This document shows positions 6,460 through 12,637 of a stretch of DNA of 22,528 nucleotides, one piece after another. This DNA comes from JAFALX01 sp050734185 (lineage in GTDB: Bacteria; Chloroflexota; Dormibacteria; Aeolococcales; Aeolococcaceae), in contig JBOHUE010000191.1 of assembly GCA_050734185.1 (NCBI GenBank), positions 1-22,528 of the forward strand, read 5' to 3'. Every line of letters starts with the position of its first letter. Position 1 is the stretch's first letter. The position numbers and the translations under genes are program-made. The notes beneath the pieces are model-generated. The model was not told the DNA's origin and made no database searches. It worked only from the letters and a program-made list of their open reading frames with translations.

Positions 6460-8114
6460 CACACCATCGCCAGATAGCGGTGCACCAGCGACACGGCCAT
6501 GGCACCCTCCCCCACCGCGGATGCGACCCGCTTCATCGACTCCAGGCGCACGTCGCCGGCGGCAAACAGCCCCGGCACGGTCGACTCCAACAGCAGGGGC
6601 GGCCGCTCGAGCAGCCAGCGCGGGTCCTCGGTGCGGCCCAGCAGATCGGGTCCGGTGACGATGAAGCCGTTGCGGTCGCGCGCGACGTCGGCGCCGAGCC
6701 AGCCGGTGCGCGGCGACGCGCCGATGAAGATGAAGAGCCAGTTCGCCGCGACCTCCTCCTGGCTCCCCTGGGTCCGATGCGAGACGGTGACGGCTTCGAG
6801 ATGGCCGTCGCCGCGCGCCGCGGTGACCTCGACGTTGGCGCGCACCTCGATGTTGTCGGTGGCCAGGATGCGATCGATCAGGTACTGCGACATCGTCTCC
6901 GACAGGGAATCGCCGCGCACCAGCATGACGACGCGCCGCGCGAACTTCGCCATGTTGAGGGTCGCCTGACCGGCGGAGTTCGCCCCCCCGACGATGTACA
7001 CGTCCTCGCCCTGCACCGTTCGCGCATCGCTCGCGCTCGCGCCGTAGAACACGCCGCGACCCGTGAGATCGTTGAGACCTGGGGCCTCGAGCATGCGGTA
7101 CGAGACACCGGTCGCGACGATGAGCGAGCGCGCTTCGATGGCGGTGGAGTCGGCGAACGTGATGGCGCGGACGGGACCGCGGCTCTCGAAGGCCACCACG
7201 TCGCGAGCGATGACCATCTCGGTGCCGAAGCGTCGCGCCTGTGCGACCGCTCGCTGCGCGAGCTCATCGCCGGAGACGCCGCGGGGAAATCCGAGATAGT
7301 TCTCGATCGCCGCGCTCAGGCCGGCCTGGCCGCCGGGCGCCTGCCGCTCGACGAGCACCGTCGCGAGTCCCTCGGACGTCGCGTACACCGCAGCCGCAAG
7401 CCCGGCCGGGCCGCCACCGACGATGCACAGGTCGTACAGCGGTTGCTTCGGCGCTGTCTGCAGGCCCAGCGCGGTCGCGACCTCGAGCGTCGAGGGCGCG
7501 CGCAGGGTGGCGCCGTCGGGGATGAGGACGAGCGGGAGGTCGCCGGTTGCGGCCTGCGCCAGGTCGCGAAGGCGACCGGCTTCGTCGTCACGCTCGATGT
7601 CCAGCCACCGGTACGGCACGTGGTTGCGCGCGAGGAAGGTCTTGATCTCGAAGGCGGGCAGCGACCAGCGGTCGCCCACCACGCAGACGTCGGCGTCGTC
7701 ACGGTGGCCCTGACGCCAGTCGTCGAGCAGGCCGTCGAGCACGGGGTACAGCCGCTCCTCGGGCGGATCCCACGGTTTCTGCAGGTAGTAGTCGAGGCCG
7801 ATGTCGTTTATGGCCCTGATGGCGGCATCGCTGTCCGCGTACGCCGTGAGCAGCACGAGCTTCGCGTCGGGGGCGTTCGCTCGTGCCTTCGCGAGGAACT
7901 CGATGCCCGTCATCTCCGGCATGCGCTGGTCCGCCGCGATGAGCGCGACCGTCCGCTGCTTCAGCGCCAGCTCGGTCAGCACGGTCAGCGCCTCGGCTCC
8001 GGAGGTGGACCGCATGATCTGGTAGTCGGCGCCGTACTGGCGACGCAGATCGCGTGCGATTGCCTGCGAGACACCGGGGTCGTCGTCGACGGTCAGGATT
8101 GCGGGTTTGGCCAC
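6459..8114 (-). CDS. response regulator fused to thioredoxin-reductase-like flavoprotein lacking the CxxC
   Basis: The 551-residue protein has three parts. Residues 4-125 are a receiver domain with acidic pocket DDD at 10-12, phospho-acceptor D62 (AADQRMP), T90 and K113 (QKPW). Residues 142-220 look like a thioredoxin/glutaredoxin fold (VVGDRWSLPAFEIKTFLARN) without active-site cysteines. Residues 226-551 are a TrxR-like FAD/NAD(P)H module: GGGPAG (233-238), second nucleotide site GGANSAG (376-382) and FAD-contacting GLFAAGDVR (515-523). Where TrxR has its redox CxxC, this protein reads YGASASDA (357-364), so it cannot be a dithiol thioredoxin reductase. It starts with GTG after a purine-rich AAGGAAGGGAG and follows the SDR gene by 25 nt. 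It is probably controlled by the downstream kinase. RefSeq-type names call such proteins fused response regulator/thioredoxin-disulfide reductase. Confidence 0.93.
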   Translation of the reverse strand: MAKPAILTVDDDPGVSQAIARDLRRQYGADYQIMRSTSGAEALTVLTELALKQRTVALIAADQRMPEMTGIEFLAKARANAPDAKLVLLTAYADSDAAIRAINDIGLDYYLQKPWDPPEERLYPVLDGLLDDWRQGHRDDADVCVVGDRWSLPAFEIKTFLARNHVPYRWLDIERDDEAGRLRDLAQAATGDLPLVLIPDGATLRAPSTLEVATALGLQTAPKQPLYDLCIVGGGPAGLAAAVYATSEGLATVLVERQAPGGQAGLSAAIENYLGFPRGVSGDELAQRAVAQARRFGTEMVIARDVVAFESRGPVRAITFADSTAIEARSLIVATGVSYRMLEAPGLNDLTGRGVFYGASASDARTVQGEDVYIVGGANSAGQATLNMAKFARRVVMLVRGDSLSETMSQYLIDRILATDNIEVRANVEVTAARGDGHLEAVTVSHRTQGSQEEVAANWLFIFIGASPRTGWLGADVARDRNGFIVTGPDLLGRTEDPRWLLERPPLLLESTVPGLFAAGDVRLESMKRVASAVGEGAMAVSLVHRYLAMV

Positions 8115-8139
8115 TGCTTCTCCCTTCCTTCCTGTGAGG

Positions 8140-10134
8140 CTACAGGTGGATGCCGCGCATGAGCATGCCGAGCGCGTAGGCCTCCGGGCTCACCGGCTGC
8201 TCTGCGCGCACCGCCGCGCCGTCGCCCTCGTCCTTCTTCGACGGCGCGCTGTCGGGGAGCATGTGGTAGGCGCCGCTCATGATCAGGTGCTGGAACCCGG
8301 GGGCCACAGCGTTCACCAGCTCGCCGAACTTGCCGAGACGCGTCGACACCTCGTGCGGCCGCTTGATGATCGCCTCCACCACCATGTCCGCCGCCTCGTC
8401 GGGACTGATCGTCGGAAAGCTGCGGTACAGGCCGGTCGGCGCGATCATCGGCGTGCGCACCAGCGGCATGTGCACCGTGGTGATGTCGATGCCCTCGCCC
8501 GACACCTCCGGCGCGAAGCAGCGTGAGAACCCATCCAGCGCGTTCTTGCTCGCGACATAGGCGGCGAAGCGCGGCGGGAACGTCTGCCCGCCGATCGACG
8601 TGATGTTGATGATGTGCCCGCTCTTGCGCTCCAGCATGCCCGGCACCACCGCAAGGATCATCGCCACGGCGCCGAAGTAGTTGAGCTGCATGGTGCGCTG
8701 GAAGTCGTGGAAGCGGTCCAGCGAGTTGAGCACCGAGCGACGAATCGAGCGGCCGGCGTTGTTGATCAACACGTCGACACGCTTGTGCTCGGCGATCACG
8801 CGCTCGACCACGGCGCGGCACGCGTCCGGGTCCGACAGATCGGTCGGATAGATGAAGGCGCGTCCGCCGAGGGCAGTGACCTCGGCGCGCATCTCCTCGA
8901 GCTTCTCCTCGGTGCGCGAGACGCCGATGACGGTCGCCCCGGAGTGCGCCAGGTGGTTCGCCACCGCGCGGCCGATGCCGCTCGACGCGCCCGTGATGAG
9001 GACCACTTTGTCTGAAACAACGCGCCGCAGGTTGTGCGCGGTGGGCAGATCCGGGTCGAGGTGCCGCTCCCAGTAGTCCCACACCTTCCACGCGTACTCG
9101 TGCAGCGGGGGGCACACGATACCGCTGCCCTGCAGCGCCGCCAGCGTGGCCGTCGAATCGAACGTCGCGCGGTTGTCGATGTATTGCAGCGCGGCGTGGG
9201 GCACGCCAAGCCGGTCGAGCACGCGGTCGGTGATGCGCTGCACCGCCGGAAGTTGACCGAGGACGCCGAGCGAGCCCTTGGGCAGCATGCGGGCCATGCG
9301 GCGGTCGAAGCGCAGGGCGAACTCCGGCGCGTGCGCGGCGCGACAGAACGTGTTGATCGCGTCGCCGAGTGAGAGCGGTTCCGGGTCGACGATGTGGAAT
9401 GCCATCTCGTCCAACCCCGGCTGCGCCGCGATGTGGTCCACAGACTTGGCCACGAAGTCGACCGGCACCAGGTTGAGCGGGCCGCCCTCGGGGCCGATGA
9501 ACGGCGTCCACTGCGGGAACGCGTCGCGCATCTGCTGGATGAGCTTGAACGCGTAGTACGGCCCGTCGGTCCGATCGGCCTCGCCGTTCTCGGACGAGCC
9601 GATGACGATCCCGGGGCGGTAGACGCGCCACGGGACGGTCGTCTCCTCGCGCACGATCTTCTCGGACTCGTACTTGGTGCGGTAGTAGGGATGATCGAGC
9701 TCCTGCCCCTCATCGAACATCGCCTCGGTGAAGACGCCGTCGTAGTGGCCGGCGACCGTGATCGAGCTGACGTGGTGCAGGCACTTCGACTTGATCGCGT
9801 TGGCGAACTCGACGACGTGGCGCGTTCCCATGACGTTGGCACGCTCCGACTCCTCCTCGGAGGCGCGGAGGTCGTAGACCGCGGCGAGGTGGAACACGGC
9901 GGCGCCCTGCAGGCGCTCGATGTTCTGGACGCTCACCCCGAGCCCTTCGTCGCCCAGGTCGCCGGCGACGGGGAGCAGGAGGTGGCCGGCGGGCCCGAGG
10001 CGGTCGCGCAGGGCGGCAAAGCGGGCCCCCGAGCCGTGGCGCACCAGCACGCCGACCTCGCCGCCACGCGCGAGCAGCAGCGGCAGCAGCTGCTTGCCGA
10101 TGAACCCAGTCGCGCCGGTGACGAAGTACTCCAC
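8140..10134 (-). CDS. two-domain SDR protein, probable fatty acyl-CoA/aldehyde reductase
   Basis: The 664-residue protein is a tandem of short-chain dehydrogenase domains. Residues 1-360 are an extended SDR with TGATGFIG (6-13), SSI near 123-125 and Y150xxxK154. Residues 372-620 are a classical SDR with TGASSGIG (381-388), NNAG (458-461), S513 and Y526xxxK530. The C-terminal tail of about 40 residues is polar. This length and order match bacterial fatty acyl-CoA reductases of the Marinobacter Maqu_2507 / mycobacterial AcrA1 type. In those, the C-terminal domain reduces acyl-CoA to aldehyde and the N-terminal domain reduces the aldehyde to alcohol. Substrate here is inferred. The start is GTG, with TATTCT 10 nt upstream and no strong Shine-Dalgarno sequence. 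It leads the operon with the two-component pair and is divergent from a thiolase. Confidence 0.9.
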   Translation of the reverse strand: MEYFVTGATGFIGKQLLPLLLARGGEVGVLVRHGSGARFAALRDRLGPAGHLLLPVAGDLGDEGLGVSVQNIERLQGAAVFHLAAVYDLRASEEESERANVMGTRHVVEFANAIKSKCLHHVSSITVAGHYDGVFTEAMFDEGQELDHPYYRTKYESEKIVREETTVPWRVYRPGIVIGSSENGEADRTDGPYYAFKLIQQMRDAFPQWTPFIGPEGGPLNLVPVDFVAKSVDHIAAQPGLDEMAFHIVDPEPLSLGDAINTFCRAAHAPEFALRFDRRMARMLPKGSLGVLGQLPAVQRITDRVLDRLGVPHAALQYIDNRATFDSTATLAALQGSGIVCPPLHEYAWKVWDYWERHLDPDLPTAHNLRRVVSDKVVLITGASSGIGRAVANHLAHSGATVIGVSRTEEKLEEMRAEVTALGGRAFIYPTDLSDPDACRAVVERVIAEHKRVDVLINNAGRSIRRSVLNSLDRFHDFQRTMQLNYFGAVAMILAVVPGMLERKSGHIINITSIGGQTFPPRFAAYVASKNALDGFSRCFAPEVSGEGIDITTVHMPLVRTPMIAPTGLYRSFPTISPDEAADMVVEAIIKRPHEVSTRLGKFGELVNAVAPGFQHLIMSGAYHMLPDSAPSKKDEGDGAAVRAEQPVSPEAYALGMLMRGIHL

Positions 10135-10144
10135 GCCGTTCGGG

Positions 10145-10150
10145 AGAATA
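10145..10150 (-). promoter_or_regulatory. -10-like hexamer upstream of the SDR operon
   Basis: The minus strand reads TATTCT, then 10 bases, then the GTG at 10134. This would give a 5' leader of only a few bases. No convincing -35 is visible. Confidence 0.4.
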
Positions 10151-10201
10151 CGCCAGCGTGCGTGTGGCGCTCACGGACGCCCCCTCGCGCGGCCGCTTGG
10201 C

Positions 10202-10229
10202 GCAAAATTGACATCCACGTCAACTTTGC
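10202..10229. promoter_or_regulatory. 28-bp inverted repeat, likely operator
   Basis: The arms GCAAAATTGAC (10202-10212) and GTCAACTTTGC (10219-10229) are inverted with 10 of 11 positions matching, around a 6-bp spacer. The core is a perfect TTGAC-N6-GTCAA. It lies in the divergent gap between the SDR operon (start 10134) and the thiolase (start 10250), 21 bp before the thiolase ATG, where a bound repressor would block that gene. The form suits a dimeric TetR/FadR-type regulator; which one is not known. Confidence 0.7.
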
Positions 10230-10234
10230 TGATT

Positions 10235-10239
10235 GGAGG
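10235..10239 (+). promoter_or_regulatory. ribosome binding site for the thiolase
   Basis: GGAGG (within TTGGAGGT) lies 10 nt before the ATG at 10250. It decides this start over the longer open frame that runs upstream through the intergenic region. Confidence 0.75.
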
Positions 10240-10249
10240 TCCGGCAGCC

Positions 10250-11413
10250 ATGCCCGAGCCAGTCGTCGTCGCCTACGGTCGCTCCGCGATCGGCAGGGCG
10301 ATGAAAGGGTCGTTGGTCAACGTCCGCCCGGACGACCTGGCGGCGCAGATCGTCACCCAGGTGCTCGACAAGGTGCCGCAGCTCGACCGGGCCGAGATCG
10401 AGGACCTCATCTGCGGCTGCGGCCTGCCCGGCGGCGAGCAGGGCTTCAACATCGGCCGCGTCATCAGCATCCTGTCGCGGCTCGACGTCCCCGGCACCAC
10501 GATCACGCGGTACTGCGCCTCGTCGCTGCAGAGCTCCCGGATCGCGGCCCACGCGATCCGCGCCGGCGAGGGTGACGTGTTCCTGAGTGTCGGCGTCGAG
10601 TGCGTCTCGCGCTACCTGAACGGCACCAGCGACATCCCCACCTGCCAGAACGACCGCCTGCAGCCGGGCAACGCCGAGGGCCTTCCAGACATCTACATCG
10701 CGATGGGTCAGACCGCGGAGAACGTGGCTCGCCGCGAGGAGATCTCGCGCGAGGAGCAGGATCGGTTCGCCCTGCGAAGCCAGCAGCGCGCGGTGTCCGC
10801 CGAGGACAGCGGCTTCTTCGCTCGCGAGATCCTCCCGGTGTCGCTCAACGGCGACGGCGCCTTCGCCAAGGACGACGGCCCGCGCCGCGAGACATCTCTC
10901 GAGAAGCTGGCGTCGTTGCAACCGGTGTTTCGCGAGGATGGCAGCGTCACGGCGGGCAACGCGTGCCCGCTCAACGACGGCGCCGCCGCCGTGGTGATCA
11001 TGTCCGACACCCGCGCCAAGGAGCTCGGGATCACGCCCATCGCGCGGATCGTCTCGACCGGGCTGACGGCGCTCGCGCCCGAGTACATGGGCCTGGGACC
11101 GATCGAGGCCTCCAGGCAGGCGCTCGAGCGGGCGCACATGTCGATCGACGACATCGACATCGTCGAGATCAACGAGGCGTTCGCGGCGCAGGTGATCCCG
11201 GCGGCCCGGGGAATCGGCATTGATCCCTTCGACGATCGCTTCAACCCACACGGCGGTGCCATCGCGCTGGGCCACCCGTTCGGAATGACCGGGGCCCGCA
11301 TCCTCTGCACGCTGCTCAACGGTCTCGATGAGGCGGACAAGACGATCGGCCTCGAGACCATGTGTGTCGGCGGTGGCCAGGGGATGGCCATGATCGTCGA
11401 GAGGCTGAATTGA
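10250..11413 (+). CDS. thiolase family protein (acetyl-CoA acyltransferase-type)
   Basis: This 387-residue thiolase is of normal length for the family. The nucleophile C89 lies in TRYCASSLQSS, the NEAF motif at 308-311, H334 in NPHGGAIALGHP (with H342), and the second catalytic cysteine C372 in MCVGGGQGMAM. All catalytic residues are present, so it should be an active thiolase that cleaves 3-ketoacyl-CoA in beta-oxidation or condenses acyl-CoAs. The order of motifs and the absence of a partner 3-hydroxyacyl-CoA dehydrogenase do not say which direction it runs. It is a single gene behind the 28-bp inverted repeat and divergent from the acyl-CoA-reductase-type SDR, consistent with joint control of acyl-CoA flux (inference). 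Confidence 0.95.
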   Translation: MPEPVVVAYGRSAIGRAMKGSLVNVRPDDLAAQIVTQVLDKVPQLDRAEIEDLICGCGLPGGEQGFNIGRVISILSRLDVPGTTITRYCASSLQSSRIAAHAIRAGEGDVFLSVGVECVSRYLNGTSDIPTCQNDRLQPGNAEGLPDIYIAMGQTAENVARREEISREEQDRFALRSQQRAVSAEDSGFFAREILPVSLNGDGAFAKDDGPRRETSLEKLASLQPVFREDGSVTAGNACPLNDGAAAVVIMSDTRAKELGITPIARIVSTGLTALAPEYMGLGPIEASRQALERAHMSIDDIDIVEINEAFAAQVIPAARGIGIDPFDDRFNPHGGAIALGHPFGMTGARILCTLLNGLDEADKTIGLETMCVGGGQGMAMIVERLN

Positions 11414-11444
11414 GCGCGGTCGTCAGCCGGAAATAGAGGGAAAT

Positions 11445-11472
11445 GGGCCGGCGCTCCCCCGAACGCCGGCCC
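11445..11472 (+). terminator. GC-rich hairpin after the thiolase
   Basis: A perfect 9-bp stem, GGGCCGGCG (11445-11453) with CGCCGGCCC (11464-11472), encloses a 10-nt loop 31 bp after the thiolase stop. There is no T-tract after it. It is a plausible terminator in a GC-rich actinobacterium but is not a textbook intrinsic terminator. Confidence 0.5.
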
Positions 11473-11577
11473 CCGGGTAGCCCTTCCTGGCTCGCGCGCA
11501 CGACCGCGCTCGACTGAGGAACGTCGTTTCGCCATGCTTTCTTGCGCCGGTCGGAGCGTTCGCCACGCACGCTCGCG

Positions 11578-11606
11578 TTGATACCGGGAGCGGCGCTGGC
11601 TACACT
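11578..11606 (+). promoter_or_regulatory. orphan sigma70-like promoter
   Basis: TTGATA (11578-11583) and TACACT (11601-11606) are separated by exactly 17 bp, the best promoter match in the window. It points plus-strand into the 3' end of the minus-strand rhodanese gene, with no plus-strand gene until 12638. Confidence 0.45.
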
Positions 11607-11607
11607 T

Positions 11608-11649
11608 CCCCCCAGAGGGGGGTGGGCCCGAGCGTGTCTGGGCGCTCGG
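11608..11649. terminator. two adjacent hairpins downstream of the rhodanese
   Basis: CCCCCC (11608-11613) pairs with GGGGGG (11617-11622) over an AGA loop. CCGAGCG (11628-11634) pairs with CGCTCGG (11643-11649) over an 8-nt loop. They follow the rhodanese stop (11664) on the minus strand and could end that transcript, or could structure an RNA made from the promoter at 11578. There is no U-tract on either strand. Confidence 0.4.
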
Positions 11650-11663
11650 CCAGCCCCCTCCTT

Positions 11664-12503
11664 TCAGCCGTCGCCGCGCGCGACCGGCCGGCGCGGATCA
11701 CTGATCCAGTCGCTCCACGAGCCCGCGTAGAGCGACGGGTTGCTGACGCCGTCGATCGTCAGGGCCAGGATCTCGTGTGCGGCGGTGACGCCGGAGCCGC
11801 AGTACGCGCCGACCGCCACACCACCGAGGACGCCGAGGAGGTCGAACCGATCGCGCAGTCGCGCTCGGTCGAGGAAGTGGCCGGTGGCGTCGACGTTCTC
11901 CTCACTCGGGGCGCTGATCGCGCCCGGGATATGACCGGCCACCGGATCGACCGGTTCCACCTCGCCGCGATACCGCGCGGCGGCACGGGCGTCCAGCAGC
12001 AGGCCGCCGGAGCTCGCCAGCGCAGCGGCGCCTGCCGCGTCGAGCACGCGCATGTGCCCGGGATCCGACTCGAAGTCGCCGGGCATGACCTCAGGGTCGG
12101 CGGTGCTCACCGGCCGGCCCTCCGCCGTCCACGCGGCGTAGCCGCCGTCGAGGACCCGAACGTCGGGGTGGCCGAAGTAGCGGAGCAGCCACCAGGCTCG
12201 GGCCGCGGCCATAGCTGTGGCGGCGTCGTAGACGACGACAGGCCGTGATGCGCTGACGCCGTGGGACCGCATGGCCTCGCCGAACGCGGCCGCGTCGGGG
12301 ATGGGATGCCGGCCTCCGAGCCCAGGGGGTGCCGCGAGCTCGCTGTCGAGATCCACGAATTGCGCGCCGCGAAGGTGTCCGCGGCGGTACTCGTCGATCC
12401 CGGGAGGCCCCGCGAGCGTCCAGCGGACGTCGAGCAGGACCGGTTCCGAGGCTGTGCCAATCAGCGCCGCGAGGTCTTCGGTGGAGACCAGTGGCGCTAC
12501 CAT
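11664..12503 (-). CDS. two-domain rhodanese (thiosulfate/3-mercaptopyruvate sulfurtransferase)
   Basis: This 279-residue protein has the tandem rhodanese architecture. The inactive N-terminal domain (about 5-130) has LLDVRW, the GHLRGAQFVDLD turn and VRVLDGGYAAW. The active C-terminal domain (about 150-275) has LLLDARAAARYRGE, AGHIPGAI and the persulfide loop AYCGSGVTA with C235. A CGSGVT loop is common in the thiosulfate/mercaptopyruvate sulfurtransferase group; activity on one or the other substrate is not settled here. An open frame continues 36 codons upstream to 12611, but the N-terminus MVAPLVSTEDLAALI is where the family begins, so I use the ATG at 12503. The gene is divergent from the L,D-transpeptidase. 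Confidence 0.93.
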   Translation of the reverse strand: MVAPLVSTEDLAALIGTASEPVLLDVRWTLAGPPGIDEYRRGHLRGAQFVDLDSELAAPPGLGGRHPIPDAAAFGEAMRSHGVSASRPVVVYDAATAMAAARAWWLLRYFGHPDVRVLDGGYAAWTAEGRPVSTADPEVMPGDFESDPGHMRVLDAAGAAALASSGGLLLDARAAARYRGEVEPVDPVAGHIPGAISAPSEENVDATGHFLDRARLRDRFDLLGVLGGVAVGAYCGSGVTAAHEILALTIDGVSNPSLYAGSWSDWISDPRRPVARGDG

Positions 12504-12584
12504 GGTCGAGCAGACGGGGGCCGCCGGTTCGTTTCTTCCGGTCGAAACCGGGGGCTCACATCCGGCGTTCCACGTTGGGTTGTG

Positions 12585-12598
12585 ACCGCCTGGGCGGT
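12585..12598. promoter_or_regulatory. 14-bp palindrome between rhodanese and L,D-transpeptidase
   Basis: ACCGCC-TG-GGCGGT is a perfect 6-2-6 inverted repeat in the 134-bp divergent region, 39 bp before the transpeptidase ATG. It is a candidate operator, but short GC palindromes arise by chance in such DNA. A second imperfect repeat (CCGGTT...AACCGG) lies at about 12524-12550. Confidence 0.3.
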
Positions 12599-12637
12599 GC
12601 TTCGGGAACACCTGAACGGATCGATGGTACGGACATC

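Larger units (their letters stand above)
11414..11663. other. 250-bp intergenic region, longest in the window
   Basis: This region lies between the thiolase and rhodanese stop codons. It holds the hairpin at 11445-11472, an isolated consensus-like plus-strand promoter at 11578-11606, and two adjacent hairpins at 11608-11649. Its short open frames have no family resemblance and I do not call them genes. Confidence 0.6.

Noticed and set aside
6360..8162. A 600-codon plus-strand open frame opposite the kinase and response-regulator fusion
   Set aside because: It is antisense to two genes with clear motifs. Its translation is Arg/His/Asp-rich and low in complexity, as expected from the reverse frame of GC-rich coding DNA.
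8093..9631. A long alternative frame inside the SDR gene
   Set aside because: The 664-residue frame carries both Rossmann motifs and both YxxxK sites; the other frame is Arg/Pro/Gly-rich noise.
10208..10236. TTGACA at 10208 as a -35 box for the thiolase
   Set aside because: No acceptable -10 lies 16-18 bp downstream (TGATTG region), and the hexamer is better explained as part of the inverted repeat.
11542..11730. A small 62-codon open frame in the longest intergenic region
   Set aside because: It lacks a ribosome-binding site, has no family resemblance, and overlaps the rhodanese 3' end and the hairpins.
12329..12637. Upstream extension of the L,D-transpeptidase frame
   Set aside because: It would remove the N-terminal position of the signal peptide and lipobox and run over the divergent rhodanese start.
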